Assembly (NCBI GenBank): GCA_013115125.1
Contig: JABANN010000058.1
Location: forward strand, 1-64,000
From: Perkinsus olseni
Taxonomy: Eukaryota; Perkinsozoa; Perkinsida
Reading direction: 5' to 3'
Length of the DNA: 64,000 bases
Shown here: positions 51,537 to 61,673 of the stretch, piece by piece
How positions within the stretch are numbered: position 1 is the stretch's first letter
Layout of the letters: each line of letters opens with the position of its first letter
Notes under the pieces: model-generated
The model's database searches: none
Told to the model about the DNA's origin: nothing
What the model saw: the letters and a program-made list of their open reading frames with translations, nothing else
Position numbers and translations under genes: made by a program

Positions 51537-54500
51537 ATGCCCCGTGGTCGTCGCTCTAAGGCGCAACTCGCCGCAGAAGCAAAGGAAGCTCTGCGCGGTC
51601 AACGAGACCCATTCATGAGAGCTATAGAGCCGTCACAAGGCCACCAGCGTGTTGGCAATGGACCAAAGCACAGCTCGAGTAAGTTGGATTCTACTGGGGA
51701 CCAGTCCGCAGGTCCCTGCCGAGTCCAGGAAGTTGTTAAGACTCGCGAGCCGCAGGAAGAGCATGCTGGCTCATCGGCCGAGGCGGGAGTCCATCTGGAT
51801 ATTGAACATGCCGAGGAGGCGGGCAAAGCATCAGAAACGCTCCAAGACAAACCGTGGGACCCGGTAAGATGCTCGACTTGGCAAGTAGGGTTTGGGCAGC
51901 ACCGGGAGATCACGTACGCTGAGTTCTATGAGCGCTTTCCACTCAAGGTGGGGTCGTACTTTTTGTACTTGGGTAAGAAGAGGGATTCGCAGCACGGGCC
52001 ATTAACCAAAACTCAGAGGAAATTTCTACGATGGTGCCAATGGAAGCTACGCAGTGCAGCGAATATTGAAGCTGAATTGGCGCGACTTGCGATTCGCGAC
52101 AATAAGATTCGCAAAAGTCTTCTGGAAGCCGACGACCTCTACGCAGAGTCAAAGCCTCAAAGTATCGAACAGAGTGTTCCTAGACGGGACTCGAGTGCCA
52201 AGAATGATAAAGCATCGGAAGAAAGTTCAGGAAGTTCCCCACCTGCCAAGCAGACTCAACCGCACAGACCTCAACCGGAAACGGGTGCTTCAAGCCGGAG
52301 CACGACAGTCAGGGGAAAGAGCAAAGGATCCACGGCGCTGTCACGATGTTTGTGGAGCGCCCTCGAAGACCCGGCTCTTCCGCCGTTCCCCTTCGGTGAA
52401 GGAGAGAAACGGTGGGCCGGAACGAGCGGAGCTCAGGAGGCTTGGATACGAGCTGTCGTCGAAGATCTGTCGGACGATCATCCAGGTGGCTGGTTTTACC
52501 CTCCGGATGGTGCGCAGGACGTAACCCCTAATATCCGCAAGTACCAATTATGGCCGTTCTTCTTTTGGAGACCTCAGAACACTAGTTGGGCAAGGCTAAG
52601 ATCCCCTGATGACCCTTCCGCCGCTCTTCCATGTATCAAAGACCATAGGCACACTGTGAGACGTGCAGGCTTCATGAGCCAAGGCCCTCGAAAGGTTGTG
52701 GCGAGGAAAGGCATTTGCTATGTTCTGGGAGAGCGATTCCGCTGCACAACTTGCCTTGGGGGATCTGAAGAGTCCGAAATTAACCACGATGAAGATAACC
52801 CTGGTGATGCCAAGGTCGGGAGCCGACAGAAGAAGAAACAGGCCTTGAGATTCAGCTCGCTGCATCCAGACTTTTTGAGCAAGCTGCCACCGGATCTCAT
52901 ATCGCAGATACCGGCATTCTTCACGTATCGTAAGGCCATCGCGCTTGATGTACTGTCGGATCTACGCACATTGTCAGTGAGTGGGAGCGCGTCAGTGTGC
53001 TCTGCTCGTCTGCTCGAAACACAACAAACTGCCTACTTCCGTCGTAGGGCTCAGTATGAACTCCATTGCAAGGAGTGGGAAGAAGCATCGAGCAAAGGAC
53101 GCCACTCTCCTTTCACGTGTGTGAAGAGGGTTCCTCCAGCCGGAGGGTTCCCCAATTTCGGCAGCATGGATCACCGGGATGGGTGGAATGTTGCGGCCTC
53201 CGATCGCTCACGTGAATACTTGATGGCCGTGTATGTCCAAGACTTCGTGATCCGTCAACCTACTCTCGCGCAAGAACTGAAAAGCCTGTCGGGTCGGATC
53301 TTGAAGGCCGATCACACACGGCCATTAGCCGGGAAAGTGAGCTCGGAAGTGGGGGTCAAGTGGAGCTACTCCGTGATGAACGAGTACGGGGAAATCCTGT
53401 GCCACGCATTCACGGAGACAGACTCTGACTCCCAAGTCCAACACCTGTATGCGGGACTCAGAGCCCGCTTCGATTCCCTGAACGTTCATCATCCACGACT
53501 CATCTTTGTGGATAAGCAGTGTTGTGGTTCCACAAAAGAGATGATCCAAAGGTACTTTCCCGCTATTCAGGTAATTCAACTGCAGAATCACAACGGAAAT
53601 ATCTGCAAGTTCAGGTGAGATTGGATATCTTCCATCTACTGTGGCGCTTTTCCAAAAGTTGTAGTCGGAGTTCTCATCCTGGTCACGCTGGATTCATGAA
53701 GGAGCTCTCCCAGGTAAGACTTTCAGCAAGAACCACGATTATCGATAGTGATTACGATCATCAGTGAGAACCACGATTATCGATAGTGATTACGATCATC
53801 AGTAAGAACCACGATTATCGATAGTGATTACGATCATCACTGATACTATCAGTCTGATAGTAAATAAGTTCACCAATAAGTGTCACAATCATCGAGAGTG
53901 TATACCGTATACAGTATACGGCAGCATTCGTCAGGCGGTATTCAAGGTGAACGAGAACGATATGAAGCTTCTCATCGAAGCTATCATGGTTGCCTTTGGC
54001 CTTCAAGACCCTTCCGATGCTGTGGCGAAGCTTAAGGAGACACCTTCGTGGCTCTACAAGTATGTTCGCCGCCAAGTACCCGCGAAGGAGGAGCTAGAGG
54101 AGAGGATAATGGCTGTCGTCGACGCGGCTAGGAATGTCGCATGGGAAGGGGAATTGCTACTCCCACCGGGCCCTGAAGGGTTCGATCGGTGCCTCGCGAA
54201 TCAGGTAGTGTAGTAGTGGGACACCCATCACTCAAGTTCGAAAAATCACCGCGGGAAATATCTTCTTCCTCAGCTGCATCACGTACGAATGGGATGTGTA
54301 AGCGATGTCGACGACGCCCTGTACGAGGAACTAGGTATTGTGCACTTCCAAGGAAAAAAGGAGGCGCCGTTGATGGCATACAAGTGCTACAGGAGCAGCA
54401 GTCAGCTTGAGGGTATACATGGCTGGCAAGCCTCTTACTTGAGCGGCACCAATGTGGGGCCGCTTGCTACCCAAGCGCTGGTGACCGACGGTATCATGAG

Positions 54501-55240
54501 GTATAATCGCAATGTTCGACGGAAGTCTGATGGGCACAAAGCAGTATTCCCATTATACGACAATAGCCTACTGCTGAGACTGAGAAGTTCATCAGATGGC
54601 CAGCTTTATCCCAACTTGGTGATGAATGCTGCTGATACCGGTGAGTGATTCACCACCGTGCGTCCCTCACCTATTAGAAGCCCTTATCTTTTCATGTACT
54701 AGGAATTCTAGTCTAGAATGCATTCTTGTATCAGGTGAAACATTTGGATTGGAATATACAGCAGCTATTCGGCGCGAAATGATTGAGATCGAAGTTGGGG
54801 AAATGTCGAAAGAAAGTCCAGCCGAAACAGTAGCAGATAGCGAAGACATCCACCGTTTTGAGGCCGACGCCATGGCGTGGAGCATCGACCGTGTCTTGGA
54901 GATATTGGAACAGGAACATTCGGTCCAAGATATCCAGCGATCCGAGCGCCACTCGAGTGCGACCCGAGCACAAAGCACGTCTCGCCGCATCTCGAAATTG
55001 CGGATGTTCGGACGCAACTCGAATTTCCTGCAGAAAGCAAGGCCCGAGAGTTTCACACTGCTGATGAAACAGAAACTCGACGACTTGGCTTCTGCTATCG
55101 GTGAACAGGATGTCGATGAAATCCACCGACAGTATTACCGCTGGTTTCTGGAACAGAAGCTCGACGACCCCAATGTACCGATCCTAGACACTTCAAGGTT
55201 TCACGTCGAAGCCTACCTCACAAGGAAAAAATGGCTCTAG
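51537..55240 (+). CDS. DDE-type transposase-like protein (DUF6729-like N-terminal part), five exons, intact
   Basis: Five exons (51537-53570, 53615-53713, 53935-54204, 54274-54640, 54735-55240) join in frame to 1,091 codons. The N-terminal 250 residues are charged and probably disordered. Around residues 310-440 is a block like the DUF6729 region (YQLWPFFFWRPQNTSW; KDHRHTVRRAGFMSQGPRKV; CTTC). The RNase-H-fold core reads RILKADHTRPLAGKV (first Asp), YSVMNEYGEILCHAF, PRLIFVDKQCCGST (second Asp), VRLDIFHLLWRF, then RMGCVSDVDDALYEELG and MAYKCYRSSSQLEGIHGW (candidate catalytic Glu), then GPLATQALVTDGIMRYN and GETFGLEY. This order matches transposase-like proteins scattered in fungi and invertebrates. 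Introns are 44, 221, 69 and 94 nt; the 221-nt one holds a minisatellite. No in-frame stop disturbs the spliced frame. Such genes move as plain DNA transposons; I found no terminal repeats. Confidence 0.8.
53728..53841 (+). repeat. 38-bp minisatellite, three copies, inside a transposase intron
   Basis: A 38-bp unit (gagaaccacgattatcgata, continuing gtgattacgatcatcagt) is repeated three times in tandem, almost identically, at 53728, 53766 and 53804. It accounts for about half of the 221-nt intron 53714-53934. Confidence 0.9.
53905..53921. repeat. Perfect palindrome in the same intron
   Basis: CCGTATAC-A-GTATACGG, 8-bp arms around one base, about 15 bases before the acceptor site. Confidence 0.8.
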
Positions 55241-56038
55241 CTGGAGCTACAGCAGCAGTCCCCGATGTCGTGACAGCAGCAAGACGTACTCGGATGGCGA
55301 ATGTGCTAGCTTCTGGGCCGAAGGCAGTCACTCCAGCCGTGTCCAGCCAGCGTGAGGCACCCAGGCAAAGGCCGAGACCCGATATCGAGCCAGGGCCTCC
55401 ACGTCTCCCGGAAAAGGATGAATTCTCCCCGACGGAAGTTACAGGGATTCGCTGTGGCCTGTGTAACGAAGTGCGTAAAGGTAGCACGAATCTTCGTTAG
55501 CGAATGCTCCGAGGGTTGCTGGCAAGGTACTCACTGTCGACCCAACGTGATCTTTGAGGGGAAGTCTTACGTGGGGCCGTGGTATTGCCCAAGATTTGAT
55601 GGTCCTTTGGACGAGTGGAAGGCGACCAAACAGATGGAAGAATTCCTACGTATCAGGAAGGCGAAGGAGGAAGGTCAACGGAACCGTGGTCGCGCGAAGC
55701 CCAAGTCCAGACCCGTCTCGAAAAAGAAGGGAAACCCCAGCGTTCGTCTCCAAAAAGGACGTGGAGTTTCTGACAGTAAATCTGCTGGTGACCTCAATGA
55801 AGAGGAAGCACCGCAGATTCCGAAACAGTCGGTACCTTGTAAACGGGCAACTCCCCAACGAGAGGCTGAAGAAGATCGAAGCAAGCGCCCCCGATGCACT
55901 TCGTGTAACAGAGAGAAAACTGCACAAACAGGGCATAGGAAGCCATGGATCAATGGTAGATCTGCTGGTTGGTATTGCCCTATAGTAGATGGAGACTTCG
56001 ACCAGTGGTTGGACGCCAGAAAGACAGTATGCAAGTGA
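55231..56038 (+). CDS. Zinc-ribbon-like protein overlapping the transposase end
   Basis: Exons 55231-55480 and 55527-56038, joined by a 46-nt phase-1 intron (gtagcacg...gcaag), give 253 aa. It contains two copies of one Cys module: CGLCNEVRKGTHC with YVGPWYCPRFDGPLDEW, and CTSCNREKTAQTGH with SAGWYCPIVDGDFDQW. The shared pattern is C-x-x-C-N...G-x-W-Y-C-P-x-x-D-G-x-x-D-x-W. A basic Lys/Arg-rich linker separates them, suggesting nucleic-acid binding. Its ATG overlaps the last 10 bases of the transposase frame, in the -1 frame at a run of six A. It may be a separate protein, or a C-terminal part joined by splicing or frameshifting. Zinc knuckles next to a transposase fit a DNA-binding role for the element (inference). 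Confidence 0.6.
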
Positions 56039-56445
56039 TATGCTCGGTTGTGAATTAGTCATTTCCGTTGCCTTGGGTCTTAGTGCGCTATAGAGGCTTG
56101 CGCATCGGGTACTTCGAACCGAGCACACAACGCTTCGCGATTCACAGTCGGAGCATACAAGCATGGGGGCATGATAACACATCTTCGCATTGCTCTCCGC
56201 CTGTTTTAATCGTGAGCGACCTGCTCGAAAGGTCTCGGAGAGGTCGAGTGCAACCGAGAGACCTGTCATGACACCGTTATCTTGCGTCATTCTTTACCCT
56301 GAAACGGATCACGAGCATACCACGAGCATCGCAGTCCTGCCCGGGGAATTCTTAGGGAGATTCACGCAAATGTTCTTTCTCTTTTTCGCGGTTTGGCCCT
56401 CGCCTATGCTTTTTTTTCTTTTTTTAAGTTATTTAAAAAATTTTT

Positions 56446-56464
56446 TCGCGCCTTCGGCGCGAAT
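56446..56464. repeat. Perfect hairpin, 8-bp stem, TTC loop
   Basis: TTCGCGCC, loop TTC, then GGCGCGAA, directly after a long T/A-rich run. Resembles the core of the 50911-50945 hairpin. Confidence 0.75.
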
Positions 56465-56482
56465 ATCACACTATATCGCACA

Positions 56483-56523
56483 GCCCTCTCGCCACCCAAG
56501 CGCAGTTCTAGGTGGTAGACCTC
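56483..56523 (-). repeat. tRNA-like fragment, second copy
   Basis: The plus-strand sequence CCTCTCGCCACCCAAGCGCA then GT-CTAGGTGGTAGACC is shared with 50822-50859 in the same orientation. The T-arm part is absent here. Confidence 0.45.
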
Positions 56524-56661
56524 AAAGCCACCACGACTTCCTAGACAGAGGTTTCGGGGCTTCAGTATCTGTCGCCGCAAGCCGCGCGCACCGGAAGATG
56601 TGGTAGCAACCCCAACTCGGCTCGCCTTGCCAACTAAGGCATATTTCGAATGACGATGCAA

Positions 56662-56735
56662 TACTGGAACCGAGAATCGAACTCGGGACCTACTGCGTGT
56701 TAGGCAGTCGTCATAACCAACTAGACCATTCCAGC
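56662..56735 (-). tRNA. tRNA-Val (AAC)
   Basis: Folds as a complete cloverleaf on the minus strand. The acceptor stem is GCTGGAA/TTCCAGT with one terminal G-T pair. The D-arm has a GTC/GAC stem. The anticodon arm is ACTGC-CTAACAC-GCAGT, a perfect 5-bp stem with anticodon AAC. The T-arm is CCGAG-TTCGATT-CTCGG, a perfect 5-bp stem with the standard loop. The discriminator base is A. No intron and no encoded CCA, as usual in eukaryotes. Confidence 0.9.
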
Positions 56736-58933
56736 GAGCTGACAAAGTGCGCCATTCCATGGTCTCGGTGAGTTCCGTGGCCCGAAAAGTCTGTCTACCA
56801 CATAGGCCGTGGTGTGGATTATTGAGGAATCAACTTTTCGCTCTAGTGATCCTCACGTGTAACTCCTTTACATATGTAATCGAACTTGGTCGACTGGGTA
56901 GTGTGGAGAGGACCTGAGGCTTGAAGGTCTCCATCCAAAGCCTCGGTCACGGGACAGGAACCCGGCTAACTGGTACACCGTTCACACGGGTCCGTCCCGT
57001 CACCCAGCCAACTAGAAGAAAATCTTGCTTATCACCCCGATCTTTTGGTGTAAGACCTCTAAACTCCTGCAACACTCACCGCGCATCCAGTCTCGCTCGC
57101 CCGGTCGAATAACTTTCGCTTCAGTTGACCCTAGCCTCTAGCGAGACTCTCCAGGAAAACTCTTTTCTCGAACTTGGAACCTCGAAGTTCACCAACATGC
57201 TCGTCGAAGCTGCCAAGGCTGGGGGCGTCACTCCCTCCATCTCAAGATGGTCACCCTCACCATGTTTGTCTTGCTTACGATTTGAGCGGCTCTGCAGTCT
57301 TTGCGTGAGCCGATTAATCCCACCCAATCCACTAACCGAGACTACGGGTGAGCCTAGACCTACCTGATCACTCAGGTGTAGGCCCTCGCTGGGCTGGCCG
57401 CTGCACGCGTGGGGTTGTGTACCCGCTTTGCGCAGCCAAACGCGTGAGCTATTGGCGTAAGGTCGCAGGGAGGGCAGTCGGTGTCTCCCCTTCTTGCCCT
57501 CATTGCCTTCAGGTCCGTCGTGGCCGCCGCCCCGACTCCCGATCTCCGTAGTCAGAGGTTTCAGGAGGAGGAAAAACGTGGCACATCCCCGAATGGTTGA
57601 AGCTATCAGAGTACAGCTCGGGTCCCAAGCCCTTGGAGCTGGGGCTATCGTCGGTGAGGGAAAGCTCGATGTATTGATTCAATACTATTGACGCACTCTT
57701 TTGACTATCCCGTATCGGCCCGAGGTGGCTCTCTGCAGAGTGTCGGGGAACCGACGCGGCCAAGAGAGGATAGGATGCATTCCGCGATCTTGCCGACTGG
57801 GTGGGGAAATACACTGGCGAGGAGTACGACATGACTGGAAGCGACGAGCAGTGCAAGCTGTCGGTTGAGACTCTCAACCAACAGCTTAAACTTCTCTCAA
57901 CTTGCTGAACACTCAAATTGAGAGGACTCGAGCCCCTAGGGACAGAGCGCCTCCGTCCCAGATCTAGTGCTCAAGAAGCGCGAGAGGGACGTACAAGAGT
58001 GGAAAACGAGGAGCTCTTCTTCCACCTCGACACGAGGTGCCACCTCGGAGTTGGAGGTTCCACCTCCGGCGTCCCATGGAGGAACGCTACATCAAGTCGG
58101 ATCCAGTGGCAGTAGGGTACGCCGCTCACTGGTCTGGGTGTCGCGCCCTCTCACCCCAACTAATCGCGGAGGCCGGACGACTGTCTCGTCGAAAAACGAT
58201 CGAGTGACTGATCGTTCGAGTGACTGTTGACTCCGGCACAAGTCAGTCTCAAACCAAAACGAGCCTTGTAGGATGAGGGAGGTTCAGGAAAAGTGCCACA
58301 ATTGTCACAGTGAATACAGAAATCGACGACAGTTACAGTATCTTATTCCAAGAGATCAAGCATCCCGAACACTCAATTTTTTCGGTTGTTGGTGCCTTCG
58401 CCATTCTCGTAGCCGTGTCTTTGCGGGGGAGAGGCGATGGTTGGCATATACTCTTGAAGCGTCTCACGCAACTGAAGAACGGATTGGCACTTCACAACGC
58501 TTCTGAGGAGCAAGTAGCTTCATTACCTGCTCGCGGAGTTCATCGGTTGTAAAGTCCTCCGGCGAAGTCGCGAATACTGCCCGGAAGAGGTTATTGAGCC
58601 CTTCTCGCCGTCTAATAAAGGAGCACAACGATGATTCCCCCAACCACTCCACGGCTTAGGGTGGATCGCCGCGTTCTGTCGCCACTATCTTTGAACTCAC
58701 TTCTCCACTGCCTCTTCTTTCAAGCTGAAAATTACAACGAATGCCGGTATTATGTCGTGAATGGCAAGCAGCTCTCTGGGTATCTCGTCTAATGGACGGG
58801 ATGGCACAGGGGGAATACCACCCGAAAGCGAATCGTACCTATACGAACACACGGACACGAGGATGCAGTAAGCCTAGCAGTCAGAGCTGTAGCAAATGCA
58901 ACTCAATTTCATGAGAAGCGTTTGTTCTGTGTC
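56736..58933. other. Stretch without recognised genes
   Basis: The first 60 bases resemble those beside the 50.4 kb tRNA-like copy. Frames at 57125-57367 (FLELGTSKFTNMLVEAAKAG), 58310-58552 and, on the minus strand, 58464-58652 (GLNNLFRAVFATSPEDFTTD) have some protein-like character. None has a family signature or connectable exons. Confidence 0.3.
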
Positions 58934-60952
58934 TCACCAGCTCCCTTCCTCTCTGAGGGGTTTGTCGTAGGGCGCAGGTATATCCTCCAGTTTGGGATCG
59001 GCACTTTCATCCACCTTGAGCGCGGGCCATATCCGCTTGAACGCGTCTGCTTCTTTTGAGTCATCGCTCAGAGATAGCTTGCTAAGGACATCCTCAATTG
59101 AAAGCAGACCATCACCATCAGAATCCAAGCCGTGCAACAACTTGACCTGAAAGGCGAACCGTCGACTCCACCGGACACCTAAACCGTCAAGAGCGTTCAC
59201 CCAATGATCAACATAGTGCATGCTGACGCCGAACTCCTCGTAGACTTGCTTCATCATGATACGATGCTGATGTACCCGCATGAAGTTGTCCCGGCACACT
59301 ATGCGCAGGAGCTCATCCTCGAAGACGTATGGTACGGGTTGCCGATGCAAGGTGGTGCACATCAGGGTACGGACCTGATCAGCGGAGACGCCACATCCTG
59401 CTGAGAATGAGTCACATCTTGACGCCGCACATTTTGAGCGTAGAGAGCAGGGTCCTCAATCTCGGCTTCTGTAGGAGTGTATACGGGCATGAAACGGACA
59501 GTGTGGAAGTTAACGAATTGGCAACAGCTCCAGTAGAAGACCCAAGCCATGTTCTTCAGGGCGAAGATGTCGTTAAACCGTGCAGGATACTCCAGCCCCA
59601 CCGGCTGTATCTGAAACAAGGGGCAGTGTATCGCGAAGACCGTAGGCTGGTGCGCATCATCGGAGAACATGGACTCACCGGCACGCCACAGTCGAAAGCT
59701 CCCTCTTTGAAAGCCGAGAGTTGGCGTCCGTTGTTGCCTAGAAGGGCGATGCGCTGGGAAAGGATCGAGGGCTCATGAGCCTACATGTAGCCGTCGGGAA
59801 CACTATCATTGGCGGGTATCTCGCATCGAGCGCTCGAGCTCTCATATTCCTCTTCGCCGCGCTCCGGGCTTCTGGACCTGAAGAAATAATCTACTCCGGG
59901 CTCACGAGCGCGGTTAGAAAGGATGCGCAGTCACACAAGGCTGTGGCCACAGACCGGAGAAACCTAGCGAGCCGCCGAGTAAAATGACGATAAACGAGGA
60001 TCGTCCTACACCGGCGATCAATAGGCATTGCGTTGAGAGACCTCAGGAAGCTTCCCATCATTGGGGCTTTGAAAAGATCGGCCTTTGCAGCCTCGCAGCA
60101 GCCGGTGTATATCCTAAGGGCAAGATCGATGTCTACGCCAACCCTCCCTGCGCTCGCCCACATGAGATAGATGGTGTCCCAAATTGAGTGATGAGTGCTG
60201 ATGATGATCCTGGCCCTAGGGTCGTATGACCCTTCCACATGGACCCAGTAGAAGCCCGCCAGGAACATTATCCACCGCATTCCGATACGCATCAAGAATA
60301 CCTGAAAGCCGTCCGTCACTGAAGCCAACCCCACAGCGTCGGGCATGCAGTGACCTACTATGAATCGCCTCCACCTGCTGTTGATAGGAGGCTGCAGTAC
60401 CATCGCGTCATCGATTGGCGGTAAGCCAAGAGAAGCTATCTCGGCCAGACAGACCCCAATACAGAGGAGAAAAACCTGAGCACGATCGTGATTGCGGGTT
60501 ATCGCGCGTGAGACCTACGATTATGAAAATTCGGAGAGGGGCTATCAAAGTGATGGTGAAAAAGAATACTTTAATCTTCTCGTAACTGACCAGCAGTAAT
60601 TGTATGCGTGAATTTCAGGCCGCAAATATTACGTCGAATACTCCGTTAATGGCAGGAAGGCGTTGGTGTACCGCGGCCTCGTATTGAACTCGAGCGGATC
60701 CTGAGAGGAGACATCATGCGGTAGCTGCCGCTCACCGTGGTCCAGAACAGGACACTGGAGACGCACTACCATCATAATACTAACATTGTAGCACACGCAT
60801 GCTAGAAAAGTAGTACTACGTAACGACCCTAGCGCGGTACTCGAAGCACGACTTACATTCAGCCGGTGCTGCTGAAAACCATTCTCCCGTTCTTCTGACC
60901 TCAGTATCCCACTTTCGCCGTTGGTGGAAGAAGACGCAGCGGGCGTCAGCAT
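58934..60952 (-). CDS. LPCAT: LPCAT-type lysophospholipid acyltransferase with EF-hand, copy A
   Basis: A multi-exon membrane acyltransferase of the LPCAT1/2 type, which re-acylates lysophospholipids with acyl-CoA. The N-terminus (from 60952, MLTPAASSSTNGESG) is followed by a hydrophobic anchor near 60580 (KIKVFFFTITLIAPLRIFII). The HX4D catalytic motif is in IIISTHHSIWDTIYLMW near 60210. Motif II is NAMPIDRR. Motif III reads FPTATC (normally FPEGTC), restored across an intron to CNNGRQLSAFKEGAFDCGVP. Next come VGLEYPARFNDIFAL, FVNFHTVRFMPVYTPTEAEI and VPYVFEDELLRIVCRDN. A 54-nt stopless intron (59200-59147) precedes the EF-hand loop DSDGDGLLSIED. It ends with REEGSW. Not every exon was delimited. 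Confidence 0.82.
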
Positions 60953-61673
60953 CAGGAAGAAATTACAAACGACTCCGCGAGAAATTCCGCGGCTTCGACC
61001 ACAACGCGACTGAGGCATAGGTAATGCGCACGCAGCGTGTAAGGGGTTGAATGTTTGACAATGAGGAAAAATGTTCGTCAAAGGAACGAAAAATGACTAC
61101 ACAGCGCGCGAGTGGTTTCTCGACACATCGCCACGGAATCAACCGATCGGGCCTTCCGCCTTCGGGCTCGTAACGGTGCCCTCGTCGGTTGAGGTCCCCG
61201 CTGTGCTCGACGGAGTGTCCACAGTCGAGATGGTGTTTCGCCTTTGCAAGGGAGGATTGAACAGATCTGGTAAATATCTGGTAAGCTGTCCGCATACCTG
61301 AAAATCACCGAATCTCTGAGCTGCCTGGGGCATCCTGCTGGACTCGTTCGCTAGCCCTACTGCTGTGGCAAGTTCCGTCTCATCGAGCACAGCTGTGGGG
61401 ACAGGAAAATCGAATGCCGAATAGAGGAGCTCCAGCGAGTGGCGGTGACTGGAAACAGAGAAACTGAAGATCGTCAGTGGTGCCTCAAAGCCCTACCGAG
61501 GCCTTGACATGGCGGCGTTATATAGAACAAGTAGCATAGGGACGATCTCATGCACTGCCAATGCGCTGGCAGGCAATGCATCTTTGGGCCGCTGAGGCAC
61601 AGCAGGGACTCCTCCCGCTATCCTAGAGTACCTACCGCAAGATCGCTAAAACGGAATATCCCCATGACCCGAA
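60953..61673. other. Spacer between the two LPCAT genes
   Basis: Probable promoter of copy A and 3' region of copy B. Frames at 61071-61390 on both strands overlap and show no family features. Confidence 0.35.

Larger units (their letters stand above)
56039..56661. other. 3' flank of the transposon-like locus
   Basis: No gene. It includes T/A-rich sequence at 56408-56446 and the hairpin and tRNA-like fragment listed separately. Confidence 0.4.
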
